NCBI GenBank assembly: GCA_943368675.1
Contig: CALRLN020000003.1
Coordinates: forward strand, 1 to 52,323
Source: Emticicia sp943368675
GTDB taxonomy: Bacteria > Bacteroidota > Bacteroidia > Cytophagales > Spirosomataceae
Direction of reading: 5' to 3'
Length of the DNA stretch: 52,323 bases
Shown: positions 27,576 through 36,124 of the stretch, piece by piece
Position numbering within the stretch: the first letter of the stretch is position 1
How the letters are laid out: every line of letters starts with the position of its first letter
Program-made: the position numbers and the translations under genes
Notes under the pieces: model-generated
What the model was told of the DNA's origin: nothing
The model's input: only the letters and a program-made list of their open reading frames with translations
The model's database searches: none

Positions 27576-28472
27576 ATGATATTTTTAGAAATTCCATGGA
27601 ATGTCAATCCAATCATTGCGAAACTTGGCGGATTTGAACTGCGCTGGTATGGATTGCTATTCGCTTCCGGCTTCCTTATTGGCTACCAGATTATGTATCA
27701 TATTTTTAAAAAAGAACATAAACCCGAAAAAGACCTCGATACCCTTTTATTTGTGATGATTATCGCAACTGTCATCGGTGCCCGATTTGGTCATTATTTC
27801 TTCTATGAATTTGACAGTTTCCTTCAGAATCCCGGCAAATTTCTGGTTGATATGATTGTCCCTCCATATAATGGACTTGCCAGTCATGGAGCTACTATTG
27901 GTATTCTTACTGCGCTGTTTATCTATGGTAGAAAACATAAAGACCAGCCATTCTTATGGGTAACAGACCGGGTAGTGATAACAGTGGCTCTGGGTGGGGC
28001 ATTTATCCGTTTAGGCAATCTGATGAATCATGAAATTTTAGGCAAACAAAGCAATGTACCCTGGGCTTTTCGTTTCAATACCTTTAGCATCAATCCTGAC
28101 GGTTCTATGAAAATGACCCCGGAGGCATTTACCCGTCACCCTGCTCAATTGTATGAGGCACTTTCATGCTTAATTCTTTGCGGCTTGCTATTTTATTTGT
28201 GGAATCGTATGAAAGAAAAAATGCCTCATGGGCTTTTATTAGGGATATTCCTTATCTGGATATTTACTCTTCGTTTCTTCTACGAATTCCTGAAAGAAAA
28301 TCAGGAAGCATTTGAAGATAATATGGTCTTGAACATGGGGCAAATCCTGAGTATTCCGGCAGTTTTACTAGGAATCGGGATTCTCTATTATGCCCTTACC
28401 AAAGGAAAAAAAGATGCGGAGTATTATTCAACGCATACATTTGAGACAGATAAAGCCCCTAAATCTAAATAA
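27576..28472 (+). CDS. lgt: Phosphatidylglycerol-prolipoprotein diacylglyceryl transferase
   Basis: A 298-residue inner-membrane enzyme that transfers diacylglycerol from phosphatidylglycerol to the lipobox Cys of prolipoproteins, the first step of lipoprotein maturation. About seven hydrophobic segments are seen. Family signatures: FELRWYGLLFASGF near the N-terminus, the conserved SHGATIGI with His104 (the counterpart of E. coli His103), and the Lgt signature around RLGNLMNHEILG. The length is normal. The gene is divergent from argC and converges with prfB across a shared hairpin. A lipoprotein substrate candidate elsewhere in the window is the product of the gene at 43740. Confidence 0.97.
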   Translation: MIFLEIPWNVNPIIAKLGGFELRWYGLLFASGFLIGYQIMYHIFKKEHKPEKDLDTLLFVMIIATVIGARFGHYFFYEFDSFLQNPGKFLVDMIVPPYNGLASHGATIGILTALFIYGRKHKDQPFLWVTDRVVITVALGGAFIRLGNLMNHEILGKQSNVPWAFRFNTFSINPDGSMKMTPEAFTRHPAQLYEALSCLILCGLLFYLWNRMKEKMPHGLLLGIFLIWIFTLRFFYEFLKENQEAFEDNMVLNMGQILSIPAVLLGIGILYYALTKGKKDAEYYSTHTFETDKAPKSK

Positions 28473-28475
28473 TGT

Positions 28476-28522
28476 AAAATCCGTGTATAGATTAAAAGTT
28501 TTTAATCTATACACGGATTTTT
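28476..28522. terminator. Bidirectional terminator between lgt and prfB
   Basis: An unusually long perfect inverted repeat pairs 28476-28497 with 28500-28521 (AAAATCCG ... CGGATTTT). The effective stem is about 20 bp with a very small loop. T runs follow on both strands. Confidence 0.85.
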
Positions 28523-28541
28523 ATTTATAAACACACACCCC

Positions 28542-29616
28542 TTAGCTTGCCATTAAATAGCCTTTGATAAACTCATCAATTTCGCCATTTAAAACAGCCT
28601 CAGTATTTGATGTCTGAATATTGGTGCGGTGGTCTTTTACACGTCGGTCATCTAATACATAACTTCTGATCTGTGACCCCCACTCTATTTTCATTTTTCC
28701 GGCTTCGGCTTCTGCCTTTGCAGCATTACGTTTTTCAACCTCCAACTGATACAATTTCGATTTCAACATCTGCATGGCATGCTCACGATTGGCATGTTGG
28801 CTCCGTTCGATCTGACAGGTAATCACAATTCCGGTAGGCTTGTGAGTCAATTGTACTTTTGTTTCTACCTTATTAACGTTCTGTCCACCGGCACCACCTG
28901 AGCGTGAAGTCTGAATTTCAATATCCGCATCTTTTATTTCTATCTCAATCGAATCATCAACTAAAGGATAAGCATATACAGAAGCAAATGAAGTATGACG
29001 ACGGGCATTGGAATCAAACGGGGAAACCCTTACCAGGCGATGCACTCCGTTTTCGGATTTCAGAAAACCATAAGCCATCGGGCCTTCTATCTGTAACGAA
29101 ACCGACTTTACACCTGCCGTGTCACCATCCTGATAATCAAGCTCTGATACTTTATAGCCCTTTTTATTAGCCCACATCATATACATACGCATCAGCATAC
29201 TCGTCCAGTCCTGACTTTCTGTTCCACCTGCGCCTGCATTTATTTCAAGTACTGCACTAAACTGGTCCTCCTCATTCGAAAGCATCTTTTTCAGCTCCAG
29301 TTCTTCCAGTATTTCGTTAAACTTTGCTCCTTCTTCGTCTACTTCTTCTTCTGTAGCCTCTCCTAATGTATAAAACTCGAATAATGTTTCAAGGTCTCCT
29401 ATCGCACTTTCGGCTTTTTCGTAGCCGGTTGTCCAGCCCTTAAGAGCTCTCACCTGTTTCATTACGTTTTCAGCCTTTTCGGCATTAGTCCAGAACTCCG
29501 GTTGAGCAGTCTGGTTTTCGAGGTCATCTAATTGTTCTTTCTTGCTATCGTAGTCAAAGATACCCCCTTAAAGCCGCTACTCTGGCTTTTAACTCCTTCA
29601 ATTGATCGGTAGTCAT
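28542..29616 (-). CDS. prfB: Peptide chain release factor 2 (programmed +1 frameshift)
   Basis: RF2 releases peptides at UGA and UAA. Translation starts at ATG 29616-29614 and reads 20 codons (MTTDQLKELKARVAALRGYL) to an in-frame TGA at 29556-29554. A +1 shift on CTT lets reading continue with GAC at 29555-29553 to the stop at 28542, giving about 357 residues. The remainder has the RF2 tripeptide SPF in VRVSPFDSN and the catalytic GGQ in SGGAGGQNVNK. Without the frameshift the largest open frame would begin only at 29462 and miss the N-terminal helix, so the two-part reading is the right one. The gene is the known autoregulated release-factor gene: low RF2 favours the shift. Confidence 0.96.
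29553..29568 (-). promoter_or_regulatory. prfB programmed +1 frameshift site
   Basis: The minus strand reads AGGGGGTATCTTTGAC: a Shine-Dalgarno-like AGGGGG, a 3-base spacer (TAT), the slippery CTT, the in-frame stop TGA, and a following C. As far as I recall this matches the classical E. coli element base for base. The frame before it and the frame after it both fit RF2. Confidence 0.95.
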
Positions 29617-29676
29617 AATATTGGTTTTAAATTTATTATAATTGAGATTGAAAATCATGATTTCAAAATCAGCGTG

Positions 29677-29684
29677 CAAAATTA
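29677..29684 (-). promoter_or_regulatory. Possible -7 promoter element for prfB
   Basis: The minus strand reads TAATTTTG, a match to TAnnTTTG, about 61 bases upstream of the prfB ATG. No good -33 TTG was found at the right spacing. Confidence 0.35.
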
Positions 29685-29793
29685 CGCAATTTTATTTATT
29701 ATCTTTAGAGCCGTTTAAACATATATACCCCAGGTATTAAATTTTTAAACATCTTTATCCCTTTTGTGTTATATCTATACTGTAAACAGAGGC

Positions 29794-29801
29794 TACTTTT
29801 G
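29794..29801 (+). promoter_or_regulatory. Possible -7 promoter element for the MerR/B12 gene
   Basis: TACTTTTG matches TAnnTTTG about 46 bases before the start. The nearest upstream TTG (29764-29766) is 27 bases away, longer than usual. Confidence 0.35.
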
Positions 29802-29847
29802 TTCCAACTTTTTAAATATCACCGTTCATTGAAAAACCTAATCAATA

Positions 29848-30732
29848 ATGAGTAACTACTCCATAAGAGATTTAGAGCACTTATCAGGTATTAAGGCTCA
29901 TACCCTCCGAATCTGGGAGCAGCGCTATAATATTATCACTCCAAAAAGAACAGATACTAATATACGTATTTATGATGATCAGGACCTGAAACTGGTGCTG
30001 AATATTGCCCTGCTGAAAGAACATGAATATAAAATTTCTGAAATTGCCAAACTCTCTGCTGAAAGGCTATCAAAAGAAGTTATCAGTATTTCAGAAAAAA
30101 AACATACTTACCCGGATCAGATTCATGCCTTAACTATTGCTATGATTGATCTTGACGAAGCACAGTTTGAGAAAATTATGGCTACCAATATTCTGAGATT
30201 TGGCTTTGAGGATATGATGATTAATATTATATATCCGTTTTTAAGCAGAATCGGCATTTTATGGGTAACCGGATCAATTGGCCCTGCACAGGAGCATTTT
30301 ATTTCTAATCTGATTCGCCAGAAACTAATTGTAGCTATTGACGGACAAGTAATAAGGCCTAATCCTTATTCTAAAAAGTTTGTTTTATATCTGCCAGAAG
30401 GGGAATTGCACGAGCTTTCTTTACTCTTTGCCAATTACGTTTTGAGAGCCCGTAACCATAAAGTTATTTATCTTGGTCAAACCTTACCTTTTGATGAATT
30501 GGTATTTGTTTGTGAATCACTTAAGCCTGATTATATCTTTACGGCTATTACTTCAACCCCTGCACAAAACGAAACACAGATATATGTAAACAAACTTGAA
30601 AATAGATTTCCTGATATCAAGATTCTATTGACAGGCTACCAGGTAATCGGTCAGGGAATAGAAATCAGGCAGAATACTCAGATTATTACACATATTAATC
30701 AGTTGATAGAGATTGCCGAACATCAGGCATAA
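29848..30732 (+). CDS. MerR-family regulator with B12-binding domain (CarH/LitR-like)
   Basis: A 294-residue regulator. The N-terminal MerR helix-turn-helix (1-70) includes YSIRDLEHLSGIKAHTLRIWEQRY. A four-helix B12-binding-2 domain (about 85-165) carries a W-x9-E-H motif: W139, E149, H150. This is the signature described for adenosylcobalamin-dependent photoreceptors of the CarH type. The Rossmann-like B12-binding domain (about 175-290) has E-x-H with His188 in EGELHEL, the likely lower ligand of cobalt. In CarH, light breaks the cobalt-carbon bond and releases DNA; this protein has the residues to do the same, but activity is inferred. No carotenoid or photolyase genes are adjacent. It is divergent from prfB and ends at a hairpin shared with secDF. 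Confidence 0.88.
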   Translation: MSNYSIRDLEHLSGIKAHTLRIWEQRYNIITPKRTDTNIRIYDDQDLKLVLNIALLKEHEYKISEIAKLSAERLSKEVISISEKKHTYPDQIHALTIAMIDLDEAQFEKIMATNILRFGFEDMMINIIYPFLSRIGILWVTGSIGPAQEHFISNLIRQKLIVAIDGQVIRPNPYSKKFVLYLPEGELHELSLLFANYVLRARNHKVIYLGQTLPFDELVFVCESLKPDYIFTAITSTPAQNETQIYVNKLENRFPDIKILLTGYQVIGQGIEIRQNTQIITHINQLIEIAEHQA

Positions 30733-30755
30733 GGTTCTAAGATTGCCATAAAAAC

Positions 30756-30786
30756 AAAGCCCTGACCTTAGCAAGTCAGGGCTTTT
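30756..30786. terminator. Bidirectional terminator between the MerR/B12 gene and secDF
   Basis: A perfect 11-bp stem (AAAGCCCTGAC at 30756-30766 with GTCAGGGCTTT at 30775-30785) and an 8-base loop between two convergent genes. T's follow on the plus strand, and T-rich DNA follows on the minus strand. Confidence 0.85.
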
Positions 30787-30805
30787 ACTATAATACTACT
30801 ATTAA

Positions 30806-33800
30806 TTAAGACTTTTTAGATTTTTTGGTTTCAACTACTACAGGAGCTGCCGCCAGTTTGTCGTCTTCTCTTTTCATATCACGTTGCATACCATCTACAA
30901 CGATTGGCGTTGCTACAAACAATGAAGAGTAAGTACCTACGATTACCCCTACAAACATAGCAAATACAAATCCACGGATAGTTTCACCACCAAAAATCAA
31001 TAATACCAGAAGTACCAGCAAGGTAGAGAAACCTGTTACGGCTGTTCTACTCAAAGTACTGTTCAAGGCATTGTTAATAACGGTCGGAATATCTTCTCTT
31101 ACTCCACGTTTTTCTGCCAGGTACTCACGAACACGGTCAAATACCACGACCGTATCATTCATTGAATAACCCATAATAGTCAATACGGCACCTACAAAGG
31201 CCTGGTCAACATCTAAAGAGAATGGTAAGAAACCACGCAGGATAGAGAATACACCAAGAATAATTAGTACGTCGTGAGACAATGCTACTATGGCACCATA
31301 TCCAAAGGCTAATTTCCGGAATCGTATATAGATATAAGCAAATACCAGCACAATTGATAGTAATACCGCTTTTACCGCACTCCATATCGCATCGTTCGCA
31401 ATGGTTGGTCCCACTTTAGACGAACTCATTACTTTACCTGAATTACCATTTACATTAGCTAACGCTTTGTTTACACTAGCCTGTAACTGATCTTCAACTT
31501 CTGTATTAGTATTCTCGATTTTGTAAGGAGTAGTAATTTTCACCTGATCGAAACCACCAAAAGTTTTTACTTCAATTGCCTGATTTTCGAAAGTTGGTTT
31601 TAAAGCATTTTCGATGTCTTCAGTATTGACAGTTTTTTCGAACTTAGCAATATAAGTACGTCCTCCCAGGAAGTCTACCCCTAAACCAAAGCCTTTTATC
31701 GCAATAGAAATAATACCTGCAATAATAATAGCACTTGATATAGTATAATATAATTTACGTTTCGAAACGAAGTCGAACTTTGAATCTTTGAATAACTTCT
31801 CTGACCATTTAGTAGTAAACGAGATAGTTTTTCCTTTACCGATGTAGTATTCAAACAATAATCTCGAAATAAAAATAGCTGAGAACAAAGAAGTGAAGAT
31901 ACCAATCAAAAGCGTAGTTGCAAAACCAAGAATCAGACCCGTACCAAAGGCAAATAATACAACCCCTGTGATAAGTGTTGTTACGTTTGAGTCAATGATT
32001 GATGACATGGCATTCTTAAACCCGTCTCGCACCGCATCTTTAAAAGTTTTGCCTAAGGCTAACTCTTCCTTGATACGCTCATAAATCAATACGTTCGCAT
32101 CGACTGACACCCCTACTGACAATACCATACCGGCAATACCAGGTAGTGTCAATGTAGCACCAAAAGAGGCCATTACCCCAAGCAACAAGAATAGGTTGAC
32201 AATAAGGGCGATGTCGGCAATTACACCCGCTTTATTATAATAAATCAATACGAAGCCTAATACTACTAATAAACCTACAAGTGAGGAGATAATACCCGCA
32301 CGAGCAGCCTCAGATCCTACACTTGCTCCTACAACATCTTCAGAAATAATGTTGGTTGGTGCAGGTAATTTACCGGCTTTTAAAACGTTTGCCAAATCCT
32401 GTGCTTCTTCTACTGTGAAGTTACCTGCAATGCTTGAGCGCCCACCTGAAATCTCACCGTTTACATTTGGTGCAGAGTATACATAGTTATCAAGAATGAT
32501 AGCAATCGGGCGACCAATATTTGCACCTGTCAGGGCTTTCCATTTTCTTGCACCTTCGGCATTCATCTGCATTTCTACTGCAGGTTTTCCGCTATCATCA
32601 TAATCCTGGCTGGCATTTGTAACCACATCTCCCTCTAAAGGTGCTTTCCCAAGATCTTTCACGAAATACATATCCACTATTTCCTCGTTCACATTAGTGC
32701 CATTAGCGCGAGGTTTTATGTCAAATACATAACTCGCATTAGCAGGGAATAAAGCACGAACATCTGAGCGATCCATCACTTCTTTCACACGTGCTACGTC
32801 TTTTGTACGAACCGCTACACCATAACCTGTTGGAATGAACAGGTTGCTGAAAGCGTTGTTCTGACGTTGTGCCAAAGACGCTGAATCTTTTTTGGTAGAA
32901 TCACCTTTGGCTCCACCACCAGATAATTGGGCACTTAAACTATTTTTAGAAGTATCTGCTTTAGCTGCAGTAGCGGTTGCAGTAGTATCTTTTTTAGCGC
33001 CTGTTGTTGTTTTGCTTTTGGCATCAATATCCATTTGCAATAAAATACCCGCTAAACCATCGAATGATGGAGCGATTTCCTGCATGGTATATACTTCGCA
33101 GAACTCCAACTTGGCAGCGCCCGATAATAATTTACGTACACGATCAGGATTATCTACACCCGGTAACTCAACCTGAATACGGTTGGTACCTGATAATCTT
33201 TGTAAGTTAGGGTTAGCTACCCCGAATTTATCAACACGCGTCTGGATGATTCTGAATGCGCGTTCAAAAGCGCCATCTACTTCTTTTTTAATATAATTTA
33301 CAACCTGGTTGTCAGAAGATTCAAGACTTAAAGTTCCACGGTTAGAACTATTAGAAAATACAGAAGCTAATTTTACGTCAGAAGCCAGTTTTTTAAATTC
33401 TTCGGCAAATAAATCAACGAAGTTTGTGTTGCTTGTAACAGCTCTTTTTTGTGCATTGGCAATAGCAGTAGCTACTTTAGGGTCTCTTGAACTTCCAGCC
33501 AGTGAGCGAACGATTTCAGCCGGAGATACTTCAAGAATTACACTCATCCCCCCTTGTAAGTCAAGGCCCAAGCCTAATTCCTGTTTGGTAAGGTCTTCGG
33601 TTGTTGTACCCAAAAATACGGGCTGTTTCCACAAAGAGTCAAGGTATCTTTGTTTTTTAACAATATCAATTTTACCTGTTTTAGGATCAGTAGCAAATGC
33701 AGTAGCATCATTTCTGATGTCGTTTGCCTTCCAGGTACGTAATAAAAAATAAGCACTAAGTGTCAGGAAAGCCACTAAAAGCGCTATAATTCCACCTCTG

Positions 33801-33808
33801 TTGTTCAT
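30806..33808 (-). CDS. secDF: Fused protein translocase subunit SecDF
   Basis: A 1000-residue inner-membrane protein that uses the proton gradient to pull proteins out of the SecYEG channel. Residues 8-25 form the first helix of the SecD half. The D1 motif LGLDLQGGMSVILEV follows at about residue 80. A large periplasmic P1 region comes next, then five helices (about 500-640). The SecF half begins at about 680 with a helix and the motif GLGVDFLGGRTY, then five helices. The fusion of SecD and SecF is normal for this phylum. A Ser/Thr/Lys/Asp-rich low-complexity stretch (about residues 256-319) interrupts P1. The small membrane protein encoded 98 bases upstream on the same strand may be co-transcribed. 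Confidence 0.97.
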   Translation of the reverse strand: MNNRGGIIALLVAFLTLSAYFLLRTWKANDIRNDATAFATDPKTGKIDIVKKQRYLDSLWKQPVFLGTTTEDLTKQELGLGLDLQGGMSVILEVSPAEIVRSLAGSSRDPKVATAIANAQKRAVTSNTNFVDLFAEEFKKLASDVKLASVFSNSSNRGTLSLESSDNQVVNYIKKEVDGAFERAFRIIQTRVDKFGVANPNLQRLSGTNRIQVELPGVDNPDRVRKLLSGAAKLEFCEVYTMQEIAPSFDGLAGILLQMDIDAKSKTTTGAKKDTTATATAAKADTSKNSLSAQLSGGGAKGDSTKKDSASLAQRQNNAFSNLFIPTGYGVAVRTKDVARVKEVMDRSDVRALFPANASYVFDIKPRANGTNVNEEIVDMYFVKDLGKAPLEGDVVTNASQDYDDSGKPAVEMQMNAEGARKWKALTGANIGRPIAIILDNYVYSAPNVNGEISGGRSSIAGNFTVEEAQDLANVLKAGKLPAPTNIISEDVVGASVGSEAARAGIISSLVGLLVVLGFVLIYYNKAGVIADIALIVNLFLLLGVMASFGATLTLPGIAGMVLSVGVSVDANVLIYERIKEELALGKTFKDAVRDGFKNAMSSIIDSNVTTLITGVVLFAFGTGLILGFATTLLIGIFTSLFSAIFISRLLFEYYIGKGKTISFTTKWSEKLFKDSKFDFVSKRKLYYTISSAIIIAGIISIAIKGFGLGVDFLGGRTYIAKFEKTVNTEDIENALKPTFENQAIEVKTFGGFDQVKITTPYKIENTNTEVEDQLQASVNKALANVNGNSGKVMSSSKVGPTIANDAIWSAVKAVLLSIVLVFAYIYIRFRKLAFGYGAIVALSHDVLIILGVFSILRGFLPFSLDVDQAFVGAVLTIMGYSMNDTVVVFDRVREYLAEKRGVREDIPTVINNALNSTLSRTAVTGFSTLLVLLVLLIFGGETIRGFVFAMFVGVIVGTYSSLFVATPIVVDGMQRDMKREDDKLAAAPVVVETKKSKKS

Positions 33809-33906
33809 TATAGGGAATGTTTAAAAAATAAAATTGAATGATTAAATCAGGTCATGAAGAATTCAGGACCAAAAAGAAGGAGGTACCCTATATAGGGTTT
33901 AAAAAA

Positions 33907-34269
33907 CTAAGGGGCGTTTGGAGCAATATGGTGCTCGTATAATTTTTCGAAATATGATAACCGATAAAGAGGCTTTGTAAATGTTTTGACAGGTGTTTCA
34001 ACAATTACATAAATAAATGAAGGAGCAGGTAAAATGATGGGATAGTGCCCGAAATCGAAAGCATGACTCGGAACCACCACTTCTAATGAGACCTCACTCA
34101 CAACAGTCTTTTCTTTAGACTGTTCTTCTTTCTCTGCTTTTTTTGTTGCAGCGACAAGAGTTTCGTTCGAATGCTTATGGTAAATCTGTTTACCTAAAAC
34201 ACTCGTCAGAACCACCATCATGAACATGACAAGCCCAAAAGAACGTGATATGTAAGAGTTTTTTCTCAT
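33907..34269 (-). CDS. Small membrane-anchored hypothetical protein
   Basis: A 120-residue protein I do not recognise. A hydrophobic segment at about residues 11-26 (GLVMFMMVVLTSVLGK) follows a basic N-terminus, so it is a signal anchor or uncleaved signal. A Lys/Glu-rich stretch (about 40-55) follows, then a predicted periplasmic part containing HAFDFGHYPIILPAP and a Tyr/His-rich end. A promoter with both elements lies just upstream and would leave a 5' leader of only about 4 bases. The secDF start is 98 bases downstream on the same strand, with no terminator between, so the two genes may form an operon. A link to secretion is positional inference only. Confidence 0.65.
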   Translation of the reverse strand: MRKNSYISRSFGLVMFMMVVLTSVLGKQIYHKHSNETLVAATKKAEKEEQSKEKTVVSEVSLEVVVPSHAFDFGHYPIILPAPSFIYVIVETPVKTFTKPLYRLSYFEKLYEHHIAPNAP

Positions 34270-34278
34270 TTAGGGTTG

Positions 34279-34310
34279 CAAAGCTACAAGAATTTCTCTG
34301 AATAAGTCAA
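34279..34310 (-). promoter_or_regulatory. Promoter for the small membrane protein (and possibly secDF)
   Basis: On the minus strand TTG (34310-34308) and TAGCTTTG (34286-34279) are separated by 21 bases, a full match to the Bacteroidota consensus. The predicted start of transcription is about 4 bases before the ATG at 34269, so the mRNA would be nearly leaderless. Confidence 0.65.
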
Positions 34311-34347
34311 ATCTGGTGCCAAAATTTTGAAAACCGTAAAACTAAAA

Positions 34348-34387
34348 CGTGCATTGTTCCGGAAAATTATATCCGGAACAATGCACG
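34348..34387 (-). terminator. Terminator after the esterase gene
   Basis: A perfect 16-bp stem (34348-34363 with 34372-34387) and the loop AAATTATA. On the minus strand a T-rich stretch (TTTTAGTTTTA) follows. It closes the minus-strand transcription unit that begins at the LytS-type kinase. Confidence 0.85.
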
Positions 34388-34411
34388 CATGGTCTACCAG
34401 CCATCAGAATA

Positions 34412-36091
34412 TCACTTAAAAATCACTGCGCCCGAAGTTTTCATTTTATCTACTTCTGCTCCTGGTAATGTCCAGTCATTGTTAAATCTTCCCCCCGAAA
34501 CCACATTATTGATAGTGCCTTTGAAAAGCACAAAATCCTGGAATCTGCCTAATACGCTCATCGGTGCAGGTGCATTCGGACGTGCAGGTGCGTTCGGGTC
34601 CGAAACAGTCCACCACGGCAAGCCGGAATTTACCAGTACATAGCGGCTACCAACCGGAAATACATAAGCAAGCCCATAGTCATTAGCAGAAGTTTTTAAT
34701 GCTAAAGGTAGTTTATCACTATATTTCTCAATGAGGCTATTGGTTTCTTTTGTACCAAACAAAATCAGGTTAGAGCTTTCGATATCACTGGGGCGCACTT
34801 CCTTGTCACTCAATAAGCGAGGAAAAACCATTACTCTGCCAATGAAGTCTCCTCTATAAACCGACCATTCCATTGCTTTTTGCGCTTCTGCACGTCGTCT
34901 GCTCAACTCATCACCAGACGGGCTACCACCTGTACCATATACATAGATATGTCGGTCTGAAATTGCCTCTGCCATTGGCCCTTCTGCTCCCGGTTTCTTG
35001 GCTGATGCCAAAGTATTTAAGGCATTAACTGCCCACGAATTTCCGCTTTGTGTTAAAGTCAGTGATGCTCCGGCATCTGCCCGAATCGTTTGACCGTTAA
35101 TAACTAACTCTAAAGGAGATTTAGATTTAAAGCCCGGATGGTCTGTCAGGTTAAGCGTAAAGGTCTTTAACCCCTTAGTTGTAATCTCAAGGTGATTTTT
35201 TGCCGTAAACTTCGCATCTATCATTGCTGTTGTTCCCGGTGTAAACTCATCCAGTGTTACCCAGTATGCCTTATTATGTTTATACTGGCTGGTAGCAAAG
35301 CGCACACGTTCCGGATAAGGGTTGCGTTTAAATTTAGCAAACCAATCGAAAATAAATTCGTCTTTGTAGGCGTTTACCCAGCTATCATGTTTTACACCCG
35401 GATATTCGGTGTATTCTACCTTAGTTCCTGCATCTTTCAGGCGTTGTACCCATTTACGGGTCGAATCTACTTTTACGGCAGGGTCTGCGTCTCCCTGAAA
35501 GAAATATACCGGAAAATTAAGTGCATTAGGAACCAGTTCAAGGGTTCCACCCGGAGGAGCAGGGCAAACAGGTGCAATAGCAGCCCATATATCCGGACGG
35601 CTTAGGCCAATCCACATAGTTCCGCCACCACCCATCGACAATCCTGTAAGATAAGTGCGGTTTTCGTCAATAGAGAATCGCTTTTTAGCATCGGCAAGCA
35701 TATCCATTACATCTTTTTCTGCCACGCCCTGGTAGCCCATTGTTCCACGCGCAAAAGCACTTATTACTACATAATCTACATCTTTCCATTCCGGGAAATA
35801 GCGACTTGCTTCTACATCTGATTCTCCCTCAGCATTGCTTTTACCAAATACGCGCCTTAATGCCAGCCGATGGTTAGAACCTGCCCCATGTAGCATTACT
35901 ACAAGCGGATATTTTCTCTTCGGATTATATTTTTTTGGCAAATACAAGCCATAGGGCTGTTCAGTATCATCCACATCTGAATGAAAAGTGAGTACCTGTG
36001 GACCGGGAGACAGTTTCTGTCCGAAAGAAACCACATTGAATGAGAAAAGAACAATCCCCAGGAGGATTGTTCTACAATTTAAGACTTTCAT
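34412..36091 (-). CDS. Exported alpha/beta-hydrolase esterase
   Basis: A 559-residue protein with a signal peptide (1-24). Residues about 40-270 are a PHB-depolymerase/prolyl-oligopeptidase-like esterase domain: oxyanion-hole region VVMLHGAGSNHR, nucleophile Ser152 in TGLSMGGGG, a likely Asp at 201-203 in FQGDADP, and a likely His235 in GVKHDSW. The C-terminal half (about 290-559) is a beta-rich domain I cannot name, with a Pro/Ala-rich segment near residue 500. The gene follows the sugar dehydrogenase/cytochrome gene after 33 bases, so the two are almost certainly co-transcribed. That suggests a shared periplasmic substrate such as an esterified or lactonised sugar (inference). Confidence 0.85.
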   Translation of the reverse strand: MKVLNCRTILLGIVLFSFNVVSFGQKLSPGPQVLTFHSDVDDTEQPYGLYLPKKYNPKRKYPLVVMLHGAGSNHRLALRRVFGKSNAEGESDVEASRYFPEWKDVDYVVISAFARGTMGYQGVAEKDVMDMLADAKKRFSIDENRTYLTGLSMGGGGTMWIGLSRPDIWAAIAPVCPAPPGGTLELVPNALNFPVYFFQGDADPAVKVDSTRKWVQRLKDAGTKVEYTEYPGVKHDSWVNAYKDEFIFDWFAKFKRNPYPERVRFATSQYKHNKAYWVTLDEFTPGTTAMIDAKFTAKNHLEITTKGLKTFTLNLTDHPGFKSKSPLELVINGQTIRADAGASLTLTQSGNSWAVNALNTLASAKKPGAEGPMAEAISDRHIYVYGTGGSPSGDELSRRRAEAQKAMEWSVYRGDFIGRVMVFPRLLSDKEVRPSDIESSNLILFGTKETNSLIEKYSDKLPLALKTSANDYGLAYVFPVGSRYVLVNSGLPWWTVSDPNAPARPNAPAPMSVLGRFQDFVLFKGTINNVVSGGRFNNDWTLPGAEVDKMKTSGAVIFK

Positions 36092-36124
36092 AGTATGTAA
36101 TCAGGTTGAATATTTTAAATGATT

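Noticed and set aside
28542..29462. prfB read as a 306-residue protein starting at ATG 29462
   Set aside because: The upstream frame plus the TGA-containing slippery site restore a full-length RF2; the short version lacks the N-terminal helix.
29553..29568. Sequencing error or pseudogene in prfB
   Set aside because: The interrupted reading matches the known programmed frameshift signal, so it is a regulated site and not damage.
29617..29847. Cobalamin riboswitch near the B12-binding regulator
   Set aside because: No B12-box-like sequence or long structured leader was seen in this 231-base gap.
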